In this document: one piece after another, positions 52,571 through 60,445 of the stretch
Layout: every line of letters starts with the position of its first letter
Position numbering within the stretch: position 1 is the stretch's first letter
From: HGM04593 sp045661205
Lineage (GTDB): Bacteria > Bacteroidota > Bacteroidia > Bacteroidales > Bacteroidaceae
Direction: 5' to 3'
Assembly (NCBI GenBank): GCA_045661205.1
Contig: JAZRFE010000041.1
Span: forward strand, 21,158 to 85,157
Length of the DNA: 64,000 nucleotides
The notes under the pieces: generated by a model
The model's input: the letters and a program-made list of their open reading frames with translations, nothing else
Told to the model about the DNA's origin: nothing
Databases searched by the model: none
Made by a program: the position numbers and the translations under genes

Positions 52571-53287
52571 ATGACTAAGTTAAGTGTAAATATAAATAAG
52601 GTTGCCACCATCAGAAACGCGCGTGGCGGCAACACTCCCGACCTATTGCAGGTTGCGCGTGATTGTGAACTTTACGGTGCCGACGGCATCACTGTACACC
52701 CCCGTCCCGACGAGCGTCACATACGTCGTGCCGATGTTCCTGCCCTGCGTGCTGTTGTTCGCAGTGAATTCAATATCGAGGGTTACCCCTCGAAAGAGTT
52801 CCTCGACCTTGTGCTCAAGGCAAAGCCCAATCAGGTGACACTCGTTCCCGACAAGCCCGGTCAGCTCACTTCGGACAATGGCTGGGACACAGTTACTCAT
52901 CAGGAGTTTCTCAAGGATGTGCTCGACGATTTACGCGAGGCAGGCATTCGCAGTTCCATCTTCATCAACGCCGACAGCCGCATGGCCGAATATGCAGCAA
53001 AGGCCGGTGCCGACAGAGTAGAACTTTACACAGGCCCTTATGCCGAGGCATATACACGTAATCGCGAGAAAGCTATCGAGCCTTTCCTCGAAACAGCTCG
53101 TCGTGTGCGTCAGTTGGGAATAGGACTCAATGCCGGTCACGACCTCAGCCTTGTGAACCTTCGCTATTTTGTCGAGACAATTCCCTGGGTCGATGAGGTG
53201 TCGATAGGTCACGCACTCATTTGCGACGCCCTCTACATGGGACTCGAAAAGACTATTGCCGCATACAAAGATTGTTTAAAGAAATAA
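52571..53287 (+). CDS. pdxJ: Pyridoxine 5'-phosphate synthase
   Basis: The 238-residue TIM-barrel enzyme condenses 3-amino-2-oxopropyl phosphate and DXP to pyridoxine 5'-phosphate. It begins TKLSVNINKVATIRNARGG; the HPRPDERHI loop and AGHDLSL segment are typical. It is first in an apparent seven-gene run to recG; exbB follows after 21 bases. Its substrate DXP is also the substrate of Dxr at 13193-14353. Confidence 0.96.
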   Translation: MTKLSVNINKVATIRNARGGNTPDLLQVARDCELYGADGITVHPRPDERHIRRADVPALRAVVRSEFNIEGYPSKEFLDLVLKAKPNQVTLVPDKPGQLTSDNGWDTVTHQEFLKDVLDDLREAGIRSSIFINADSRMAEYAAKAGADRVELYTGPYAEAYTRNREKAIEPFLETARRVRQLGIGLNAGHDLSLVNLRYFVETIPWVDEVSIGHALICDALYMGLEKTIAAYKDCLKK

Positions 53288-53308
53288 TAAAAATAAAATA
53301 CAAAAACT

Positions 53309-54019
53309 ATGGTTTTAATGACACTTCTTGCACAGGCTGCAAGTGTAGCACAGGATTCTTTGATGTCACTCACCGAGGTTGCTACCGAGGAGAGTATGAA
53401 TGTTTGGGAGCTTGCCGTAAAGGGCGGCTGGATAATGATAGTATTGGCTATCCTCTCGGTGATAGGCGTTTACATCTTCTTTGAGCGTTTTTCTACATTG
53501 CGCAAAGCAATGAAACGCAACCCTCTTTTCATGGAGCGCATTCACGACAATATCAAAGACGACGACCTTAAGTCGGCAGCCAACTATTGCCGCAGCGAAA
53601 ATACACCTCTTTCGCGCATCGTAGAGCGCGGTGTCAAGAGCTTCAACTTCTCAGCATCGTCTATTCGCGAGACAATTGACAACAGTGCCAACCTCGAAAT
53701 CTCCGAGCTTGAGAAGGGTCTTCCCATCCTCTCTACCATTGCAGCCGTTGCTCCCATGATTGGTTTCTTGGGAACAGTAACAGGTATGGTACGTGCCTTC
53801 TGGGAGATGGCAAACGCAGGTAACAACATCGATGTATCGCTCCTTTCGGGCGGTATCTACGAGGCTATGGTTACCACTGTCGGCGGTCTTGTCGTGGGTA
53901 TTATCGCAATCTTTGCCTACAACTACCTGGTGACAATGGTCGATAAGGTACAGAATGACATGGAGGCCGAAATCATCTCTTTCATGGAGATTGTACGCGA
54001 GAAAAAAGAGAATCTTTAA
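53309..54019 (+). CDS. exbB: ExbB/TolQ/MotA-family proton channel subunit
   Basis: The 236-residue inner-membrane protein has three hydrophobic segments (about 33-55, 145-168 and 183-208) with the family signature STIAAVAPMIGFLGTVTGM and TTVGGLVVGIIAI. It forms the proton channel that powers TonB (or a Tol-like complex). It is followed 27 bases later by exbD and then a TonB-type gene, so the full energy module is present. ExbB rather than TolQ is inferred from the TonB-type third gene. Confidence 0.92.
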   Translation: MVLMTLLAQAASVAQDSLMSLTEVATEESMNVWELAVKGGWIMIVLAILSVIGVYIFFERFSTLRKAMKRNPLFMERIHDNIKDDDLKSAANYCRSENTPLSRIVERGVKSFNFSASSIRETIDNSANLEISELEKGLPILSTIAAVAPMIGFLGTVTGMVRAFWEMANAGNNIDVSLLSGGIYEAMVTTVGGLVVGIIAIFAYNYLVTMVDKVQNDMEAEIISFMEIVREKKENL

Positions 54020-54046
54020 GCCATCAACTTAAATATACAGCGAGTT

Positions 54047-54466
54047 ATGCTTAAAAGAAAAACAAAATCAATAGAGACATTCTCGATGTCCTCGATGACG
54101 GATATCATCTTCTTGTTGTTGATATTCTTCATGATAACATCGTCGATGGTTACTCCCAATGCCATAAAGGTGCTTCTGCCTCAGGGTAGCCAGCAGACAT
54201 CTGCCAAGCCTTTGGCGCGCGTAATCATCGATAAGGAACTTAACTACTACTCGGCTTTCGGCAACGAGGATGAGATGCCCATCGACCCCGAGGAGATTAC
54301 CGATTTCCTCAAGAAGTGTGCCACCGAAGAGCCCGAAATGTACGTTGCGCTCTATGCCGACGAGAGTGTTCCCTACCGCGAAATAGTAAGAGTGCTTAAT
54401 ATAGCCAACGAGAATAACTTCAAAATGGTGCTTGCGACACGTCGCCCCGACAAGAAGAGAAGATGA
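54047..54466 (+). CDS. exbD: ExbD/TolR-family subunit
   Basis: The 139-residue protein has one N-terminal membrane helix carrying the proton-path Asp (SSMTDIIFLLLIFFMITSS) and a periplasmic domain. Length is normal for ExbD. Its stop overlaps the TonB-type start by 4 bases (ATGA), so translation is coupled. Confidence 0.92.
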   Translation: MLKRKTKSIETFSMSSMTDIIFLLLIFFMITSSMVTPNAIKVLLPQGSQQTSAKPLARVIIDKELNYYSAFGNEDEMPIDPEEITDFLKKCATEEPEMYVALYADESVPYREIVRVLNIANENNFKMVLATRRPDKKRR

Positions 54467-55284
54467 AACAACTGAACAAAGAACAGATGCATGGAGTGGT
54501 GGGTACGGCAATCGTACACATCATACTGTTGCTTATTCTTCTTTTTGTGGTAATAGATAAGCCTATTCCCAAAGAGGAGCAGGGCGTTCCTGTGGTTTTG
54601 GGTAATGTCGAGCGTTCCAAGGGCGATGCCTACACATATACCGAGGTGAAGGTTGCTCCGCAGCCTGCCCCCAAGCCCGTACAGCCCAAGCCTGTTAAGA
54701 GTCCTGTCGATCCTCTTATCACGCAGACCACCGAAGAGACGGTGGCTCTCAACAGCGGCGAGAAGAAAAAGCAAGAGACTAAAAAGCCCGAAAAAACCCC
54801 CGAACAGTTGGAGGCCGAGCGCAAGGCTCTCGAAGAGGAGCGTAAACGTCAAGAGGCCGAGAAGATGGCTCGCGAGGCGAATGCCAAGATTGCCGGAGCT
54901 TTCGGCAAGGGTACAACCATGACTGACAAGGGCGAGAGCGAAGAGGGCAAGGGCAACGAAGGCTCGGTCGAGGGTAACGAGAATACAGGTGTTACCAAAG
55001 GCGTTGGTGGCTATGGCTCTTTCGACCTGCAAGGTCGTGATTTGGGTAAGGGTGGATTGCCCCGTCCCGAGTACAGTGTGCAGGAAGAGGGTCGTGTGGT
55101 GGTGAATATCACCGTAAATCCCAATGGTAATGTCGTCGGAGTCTCCATCAACAGACGTACAAACACCACCAGCAAGTCTTTGCGTGATGCGGCTATGAAA
55201 GCTGCCCGCAAAGCTGTCTTCAACAGTGTCTCCACTGTTGATAATCAGATGGGTACAATTACATATTATTTTACATTGAAATAA
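54463..55284 (+). CDS. TonB-type energy-transducing protein
   Basis: The 273-residue protein has one N-terminal membrane helix (about 12-30), a Pro/Lys-rich periplasmic spacer (PQPAPKPVQPKPVKSPVDP) and a charged Glu/Lys/Arg-rich helix that may form a coiled coil. A C-terminal TonB_C-like domain follows (GRVVVNITVNPNGNVVGVSI). It passes proton-motive energy from ExbBD to outer-membrane receptors such as the one at the window start. A TolA-like role is the alternative, given the long charged helix. Confidence 0.85.
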   Translation: MKQLNKEQMHGVVGTAIVHIILLLILLFVVIDKPIPKEEQGVPVVLGNVERSKGDAYTYTEVKVAPQPAPKPVQPKPVKSPVDPLITQTTEETVALNSGEKKKQETKKPEKTPEQLEAERKALEEERKRQEAEKMAREANAKIAGAFGKGTTMTDKGESEEGKGNEGSVEGNENTGVTKGVGGYGSFDLQGRDLGKGGLPRPEYSVQEEGRVVVNITVNPNGNVVGVSINRRTNTTSKSLRDAAMKAARKAVFNSVSTVDNQMGTITYYFTLK

Positions 55285-55297
55285 ACTTTTTACAGCT

Positions 55298-55852
55298 ATG
55301 AGCAAAATATATCTTTTTCTTGCCGACGGCTTTGAACCTGTCGAGGCACTCGCTCCGGTAGACGTAATGCGTCGCGCCGGTTTGGAAGTGGTAACAGTCT
55401 CCATCATGGGACGTGCAACCGTCGAGGCAGCTCATGGCGTGAAGGTTGTAGCCGACGCTCTCTTCGACGAGGTCGATTTTTCCGATGCCGATGCGCTGGT
55501 GCTTCCCGGTGGCTCTTTGGGCACGGAAAATCTCTCTGCATGTGAACCTTTGCGTGCGCTTGTGGCTTCGGCCAACAGTGCCGGCAAGGTTGTTGCCGCC
55601 ATCTGCGCAGCTCCCATGGTGTTTGGTCGCATGGGCATTCTTGCAGAGCGTCGTGCCACCTGTTACCCCGGTTGTGAGGGTGAGCTTGCAGGTGCAAAAT
55701 ATACAGCGGCGGCTGTCGAGCAAGACGATAATATAATTACCGCTTGCGGTCCGGTAGCGTCGTTCGAATTTGGCTTTGCCATCGTCGAGAATTTCTGCGG
55801 CAGCGACAAGGTTGCCGTCATTCGTGAACAAATGCGTTTTAACGACCTATGA
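55298..55852 (+). CDS. DJ-1/PfpI-family protein (YajL-like)
   Basis: The 184-residue cytosolic protein has the DJ-1 nucleophile elbow AAICAAPMVFG with Cys103 and the conserved Glu13 in GFEPVEA. Members act in oxidative-stress defence or protein and metabolite repair; the biochemical activity here is not settled. The last codons overlap ispD (ATGA). Confidence 0.9.
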   Translation: MSKIYLFLADGFEPVEALAPVDVMRRAGLEVVTVSIMGRATVEAAHGVKVVADALFDEVDFSDADALVLPGGSLGTENLSACEPLRALVASANSAGKVVAAICAAPMVFGRMGILAERRATCYPGCEGELAGAKYTAAAVEQDDNIITACGPVASFEFGFAIVENFCGSDKVAVIREQMRFNDL

Positions 55853-56547
55853 AAAGGTATCTTATAATAGTGGCGGGCGGAAAGGGTGTCCGCATGGGAG
55901 GCGATGTGCCCAAACAGTTCAGACTGTTGAATGGCAAGCCTTTGGTGATGGCAACGATAGAGAATCTCTATGCGATGGATATCACCATGCGCATTATACT
56001 TGTGCTTCCCAAAGAGCAACTTGAATATTGGAACGAACTTTGTGCCGAGTATGAATTTAATATTCCCGTCAAGGTCGTTACCGGTGGAACAACACGTTTC
56101 CACTCGGTGCAGAACGGTCTTGCGGCGATAGACGATGAAAACGAGGCTCTTGTGGGTATACACGACGGTGTTCGTCCCTTCCTTGCAATGAAAGTGTTCG
56201 ACGAACTTTTCCGCGAAGCGGCAATCAATGGAGCGGTAGTTCCTGTGGTTGCTGTAAACGACAGTATGCGCCGTTTCATCGGCGGAGAGGGAGCCACCGA
56301 GCCTGTTCCCCGCGACAGGTATCGTCTGGTGCAGACCCCACAGGTGTTCAAACTCTCTCTCTTGCGTAAAGCCTACGAGCAGCTGTATGTCGAGGAATTT
56401 ACCGACGACGCCTCTGTGGTAGAGAAGATGGGCGAGTTTGTGCATGTTGTCGAGGGTAACCGTGAAAATATCAAGATAACCACCCCCTTTGATTTTGTAT
56501 TAGCAAAGGCGATAGTTGAATGCTTGACTCAACAACCCGAGATATAA
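55849..56547 (+). CDS. ispD: 2-C-methyl-D-erythritol 4-phosphate cytidylyltransferase
   Basis: The 232-residue enzyme makes CDP-ME from MEP and CTP, the third step of the MEP pathway. The nucleotidyltransferase N-terminus is IIVAGGKGVRMGGDVPKQF, with VHDGVRPF (here IHDGVRPF) and QTPQVF. Its start overlaps the DJ-1 gene by 4 bases, and its end overlaps recG by 28 bases. Confidence 0.95.
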   Translation: MKRYLIIVAGGKGVRMGGDVPKQFRLLNGKPLVMATIENLYAMDITMRIILVLPKEQLEYWNELCAEYEFNIPVKVVTGGTTRFHSVQNGLAAIDDENEALVGIHDGVRPFLAMKVFDELFREAAINGAVVPVVAVNDSMRRFIGGEGATEPVPRDRYRLVQTPQVFKLSLLRKAYEQLYVEEFTDDASVVEKMGEFVHVVEGNRENIKITTPFDFVLAKAIVECLTQQPEI

Positions 56548-58619
56548 AATTCCTACCCGGAGTGGGCGAGCAACGTGCCGCCCTCCTGAACAGAGAGTTG
56601 AATATATATTCTCTGTACGATCTTTTGTACTATTTCCCATATAAATATGTAGACCGCAGTCGTCTGTTCAAAGTGAGCGAGATTGACGGTCGCATGCCTC
56701 ATATACAGCTCTGTGGCGAGATACGCAGTTTCGAGGAAATGGGCGAGGGTGCTTCGCGTCGTCTTGTGGCCCACTTCACCGACGGCTCAGGCTTTGTAGA
56801 CCTCGTGTGGTTCAGGGGAATAAAATTTATCAAAGGGAAATACAAGTTGGGTGTCCGTTACATAGTCTTTGGCAAGCCCACAATATTCAATGGCAGGGCA
56901 AATATCGCTCACCCCGATATTGACCCCGCCGACACGTTACAGTTGAGCGAGATGGGGTTACAGCCCTATTACAACACCACCGACCGTATGAAACGCAGCG
57001 GACTCAACTCTCAGGCAATGGCAAAATTGACTTCCAATCTCTTCAACCTTCTGCCCGAGACTATGCCCGAGACCCTTAGCGATGCTATTCTGCAACGTCA
57101 CAAACTGATGCCTTTGAGCAAGGCACTCAAAGTGATACACTTCCCGAGCAATGTCAATGAACTGCGTCACGCCGAATATCGTCTGAAATTCGAGGAACTA
57201 TTCTATATACAGCTAGGCATTCTCAATTACTCCAAGGATCGCAAACACAAGTATGCAGGTTACAACTTCTCCAGCGTGGGTGAGCATTTCAACCGTTTCT
57301 ACAACGAGAACCTTCCTTTTGAACTTACGGGTGCGCAAAAGCGCGTGGTGCGCGAGATACGTCGCGACGTGAACCGCAGCACACAGATGAATCGCCTTGT
57401 GCAGGGCGATGTGGGCAGCGGAAAGACACTTGTGGCACTGCTTGCCATGCTCCTCGCTAAGGATAATGGCTATCAGGCCTGCATGATGGCTCCCACCGAA
57501 ATTCTTGCCGAGCAACACTTTGCCACCCTGCGCCGTATGCTTGCAGGGCTGCCTGTGAGGGTGGAACTTCTCACCGGAAGCACCAAACAGAAAGAGCGTG
57601 TACCACTGCTTGCCGACCTCTTCTCGGGCGAGATAGATATTCTTGTTAGTACTCATGCCGTACTCGAGGACAAGGTGAACTTTGCGCGCCTGGGACTTGT
57701 GGTTATCGACGAACAGCACCGCTTCGGCGTTGTGCAACGTGCAAAGATGTGGTCGAAGAGCCGCATCCCGCCTCATGTGCTTGTGATGACTGCCACCCCC
57801 ATTCCCCGCACCCTTGCAATGACGCTTTACGGCGACCTCGATGTTTCGGTCATTGACGAGCTTCCTCCCGGACGCAAACCCATAACCACACGCCATATTT
57901 TCAGGAATAATATCAGCGAGGTCTACTCTTTTATCGATAAGCAGTTGCGCGAGGGGCGTCAGGCTTATGTTGTCTATCCGCTTATCACAGAGAGTGAAAA
58001 GATAGACCTAAAAAATCTCGAAGAGGGTTATGCTCATCTGTGCAATGTCTTTCCCGACTACAAGATAGGCAAACTGCATGGCAAGATGAAGCCCAAAGAG
58101 AAAGATGCCGAGATGCAGCGTTTCGCTTCGGGTGAGACACAGATACTTGTCTCTACCACAGTGATAGAGGTGGGTGTGGATGTTCCCAACTCCACAATAA
58201 TGGTGATAGAGAATGCCGAGCGTTTCGGCCTTTCTCAGTTGCATCAGTTGCGTGGCAGGGTGGGGCGCGGCGCGAACCAATCTTACTGCATTCTTGTTAC
58301 CGATTACAAACTCTCCGACGACACGCGCAAACGTATGGAGATAATGACCGGCAGCAACGACGGCTTTGAAATTGCCGAGGCCGACCTCAAGCTACGAGGT
58401 CCCGGTGACATAGAGGGTACCCAGCAGAGCGGTATTGCCTTCGACCTTAAAATTGCCAACCTTGCCAAAGATGAGCAGTTGTTGCAGTTTGTACGTGATA
58501 TTGCACGCGAGGTTGTGGATAACGACCCCGATTGCAGTCGCGAAGAGAATCGTGTGCTGTGGCGCAGGCTTGCCGAAATAAAACGTCGCAGCAATCGTAA
58601 TTGGGGCGCAATTTCGTGA
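56520..58619 (+). CDS. recG: ATP-dependent DNA helicase RecG
   Basis: The 699-residue helicase reverses stalled replication forks and processes branched DNA. An N-terminal wedge/OB domain (PGVGEQRAALLNREL and the PYKYVDRS segment) precedes the SF2 core: GDVGSGKTLVALLAM (Walker A), VIDEQHRFGV (DExH box), TATPIPRTLAMT, and TTVIEVGVDVPN, RGRVGRG. Length is normal. The start lies inside ispD, so translation is coupled. Confidence 0.96.
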   Translation: MLDSTTRDIKFLPGVGEQRAALLNRELNIYSLYDLLYYFPYKYVDRSRLFKVSEIDGRMPHIQLCGEIRSFEEMGEGASRRLVAHFTDGSGFVDLVWFRGIKFIKGKYKLGVRYIVFGKPTIFNGRANIAHPDIDPADTLQLSEMGLQPYYNTTDRMKRSGLNSQAMAKLTSNLFNLLPETMPETLSDAILQRHKLMPLSKALKVIHFPSNVNELRHAEYRLKFEELFYIQLGILNYSKDRKHKYAGYNFSSVGEHFNRFYNENLPFELTGAQKRVVREIRRDVNRSTQMNRLVQGDVGSGKTLVALLAMLLAKDNGYQACMMAPTEILAEQHFATLRRMLAGLPVRVELLTGSTKQKERVPLLADLFSGEIDILVSTHAVLEDKVNFARLGLVVIDEQHRFGVVQRAKMWSKSRIPPHVLVMTATPIPRTLAMTLYGDLDVSVIDELPPGRKPITTRHIFRNNISEVYSFIDKQLREGRQAYVVYPLITESEKIDLKNLEEGYAHLCNVFPDYKIGKLHGKMKPKEKDAEMQRFASGETQILVSTTVIEVGVDVPNSTIMVIENAERFGLSQLHQLRGRVGRGANQSYCILVTDYKLSDDTRKRMEIMTGSNDGFEIAEADLKLRGPGDIEGTQQSGIAFDLKIANLAKDEQLLQFVRDIAREVVDNDPDCSREENRVLWRRLAEIKRRSNRNWGAIS

Positions 58620-58740
58620 TTGCGTTACTCTATGATAGTTAAATGGTTATCCGAATATCTTCTTGCTTCCCTTTTTATAGGTTAAAAAAACGTAAAATTA
58701 CACTCTTGGTGTATAATAAATAAAAAAGCTCGCGTTCTTA

Positions 58741-58773
58741 TTGTGTGTGGCACAGATATTTTTATTACCTTTG
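58741..58773 (+). promoter_or_regulatory. Promoter of ndk
   Basis: TTGTG (58741-58745) and TACCTTTG (58766-58773) are 20 bases apart. The long open frame upstream of ndk spans this promoter, supporting the start at 58882. Confidence 0.55.
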
Positions 58774-58881
58774 CAAGGTATTATTGTGTTTTTGCACAAG
58801 TGTGGCGGCGTTGTAAAGAGGCTGTTGCATAATTTACATAGAGAATCGTTTGAATTTTTAATTACAACAACATCAGGCATT

Positions 58882-59352
58882 ATGGAAAAGAGCCTTGTAT
58901 TGATAAAGCCCAACGCTGTTCAGCGTGGACTTATTGGTGAGATTATTGCACGTTTTGAGCGTAAGGCTTTGCACGTGGCAGGATTGAAGATGATACAGCT
59001 CGACGATGCTGTGCTCAACGAGCATTATGCACACCTCAGTGAGCGTCCCTTCTTTACCATCCTCAAAGACTCTATGAAGGTAGCTCCTGTTGTTGCAATG
59101 TGTGTCGAGGGTCTCGATGCAGTGGAAACTGTACGTCTGATGGTGGGTGCTACAAACTCACGCAAGGCGTTGCCCGGTACCATACGTGGCGATTTGTCCA
59201 TGAGTGGCGAGCAGAATGTTATACACGCTTCCGACTCGGTAGAAAATGCCATTGTCGAGGTCAAACGTTTCTTCAACGAGAATGAACTTTTTGAATATCA
59301 GTCGGCTGTAACCTCATTCGAGTACGGAGGCGAGGAGAGAGCCAGAATGTAA
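58882..59352 (+). CDS. ndk: Nucleoside diphosphate kinase
   Basis: The 156-residue enzyme equalises NTP pools through a phospho-His. Start at MEKSLVLIKPNAVQRG; a 47-codon in-frame upstream extension is rejected because it crosses the promoter. The active-site His is in EQNVIHASDSVENA. It has a C-terminal tail slightly longer than in the E. coli enzyme (about 143 residues). The 263 bases between recG and ndk hold this promoter and nothing else recognisable. Confidence 0.95.
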   Translation: MEKSLVLIKPNAVQRGLIGEIIARFERKALHVAGLKMIQLDDAVLNEHYAHLSERPFFTILKDSMKVAPVVAMCVEGLDAVETVRLMVGATNSRKALPGTIRGDLSMSGEQNVIHASDSVENAIVEVKRFFNENELFEYQSAVTSFEYGGEERARM

Positions 59353-59366
59353 AATATATTAGACCA

Positions 59367-60251
59367 TTGGAAACGTTAAACAAAATAAAAGCGCTGCTTA
59401 TTGCAGCAGTAATGTCTGTCGTGGCAGTAAACGCTTCGGCACAGGATTTATTGGTTGAGCAAGCACCTCTCGACAAACAGATGAGCCTTGTAGACTCCAT
59501 AGCTTTGCGTCGCATGTTGCTCAACGAGTCACATCTTTTCCCTTCACAAGAACTTTATCCCGAGTGGGAGAATGCCAAGTTGCATTATGATGCACAGCGT
59601 CCCGACTCTTTCCGCATAGACCTCACAACCTTTGTGATGCCTACCACAAACACCAAAATCACCGACATATTCGGCTATCGCCCTCGTCGTCGCCGTGTAC
59701 ACAACGGCCTTGATATCAAGGTGCAGATTGGCGACACCATTCGTGCGGCATTCGACGGAAAGGTGCGCGTTGTCAAGAACCAGGGCCGTCGCAAAGGCTA
59801 TGGAAAATATGTGGTTATTCGTCACGAGAATGGCCTCGAAACAGTATATGGCCACCTCTCAAAGTGGTTGGTTACCGAGGACCAGTATGTGAAAGCCGGT
59901 GACCCCATTGCTCTTGGTGGAAACACAGGTCGTTCGACAGGTTCACACCTTCATTTCGAGACACTTTTCATGGGTAAGGCATTAGACCCTGCGTTGATGT
60001 TCGACTTTGTAAATCAGGATGTTACTAATGACTACTATGTTTATCGCAAGCCTGTGAGAAAGGTAGTCGATAAAAAAACAGGTGCAGTGAAAACCGAGTC
60101 GGCCGAGGCTATGTACTATAAGGTGCGCAGTGGTGATACACTCTCGAAAATCGCAAAACGTCATGGAGTGTCACTCTCTACATTGTTCAAACTCAACGGC
60201 ATGAACGCAAAGACTAAGTTGCGTATCGGTCAGACCATCAGATATAACTAA
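59367..60251 (+). CDS. M23 peptidoglycan endopeptidase with C-terminal LysM
   Basis: The 294-residue protein starts at TTG (59367), needed to encode the signal peptide (about 1-25, cut after ASA). The M23 domain has every catalytic residue: His112 and Asp116 in HNGLDI, His163 in TVYGHLS and His194/His196 in GSHLHFE, so activity is likely. A LysM domain (YKVRSGDTLSKIAKRHGV) closes the protein and binds peptidoglycan. It lies 14 bases after ndk and ends at a terminator. Compare the degenerate paralogue at 14418-15260. Confidence 0.9.
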   Translation: METLNKIKALLIAAVMSVVAVNASAQDLLVEQAPLDKQMSLVDSIALRRMLLNESHLFPSQELYPEWENAKLHYDAQRPDSFRIDLTTFVMPTTNTKITDIFGYRPRRRRVHNGLDIKVQIGDTIRAAFDGKVRVVKNQGRRKGYGKYVVIRHENGLETVYGHLSKWLVTEDQYVKAGDPIALGGNTGRSTGSHLHFETLFMGKALDPALMFDFVNQDVTNDYYVYRKPVRKVVDKKTGAVKTESAEAMYYKVRSGDTLSKIAKRHGVSLSTLFKLNGMNAKTKLRIGQTIRYN

Positions 60252-60272
60252 TCATCTAAAATAACAGAGTAT

Positions 60273-60300
60273 AGGCGCGGATTTTTCTGCGCCTTTTTTT
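60273..60300 (+). terminator. Terminator after the M23/LysM gene
   Basis: Stem AGGCGC/GCGCCT with a 10-base loop is followed by TTTTTTTG. Confidence 0.85.
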
Positions 60301-60371
60301 GTATATATAGCCCAAACGGAACTCTCTATTAAATAATTGCTTTAAAGGCCTGTTTTCTTATTAAAATAGTT

Positions 60372-60379
60372 TAAATTTG
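60372..60379 (+). promoter_or_regulatory. -7 promoter element of the DUF4965-family gene
   Basis: TAAATTTG lies 67 bases before the start codon. No strong -33 element was found. Confidence 0.4.
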
Positions 60380-60445
60380 TAACCACAACCCACTCTGCGC
60401 TTTGTGCAGAAATGTCCATTGTCAAGTAATAAAAAGATATAACCT

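Noticed and set aside
58741..58881. 47-codon N-terminal extension of ndk
   Set aside because: It crosses the ndk promoter, and the family N-terminus starts at MEKSLVLIKP.
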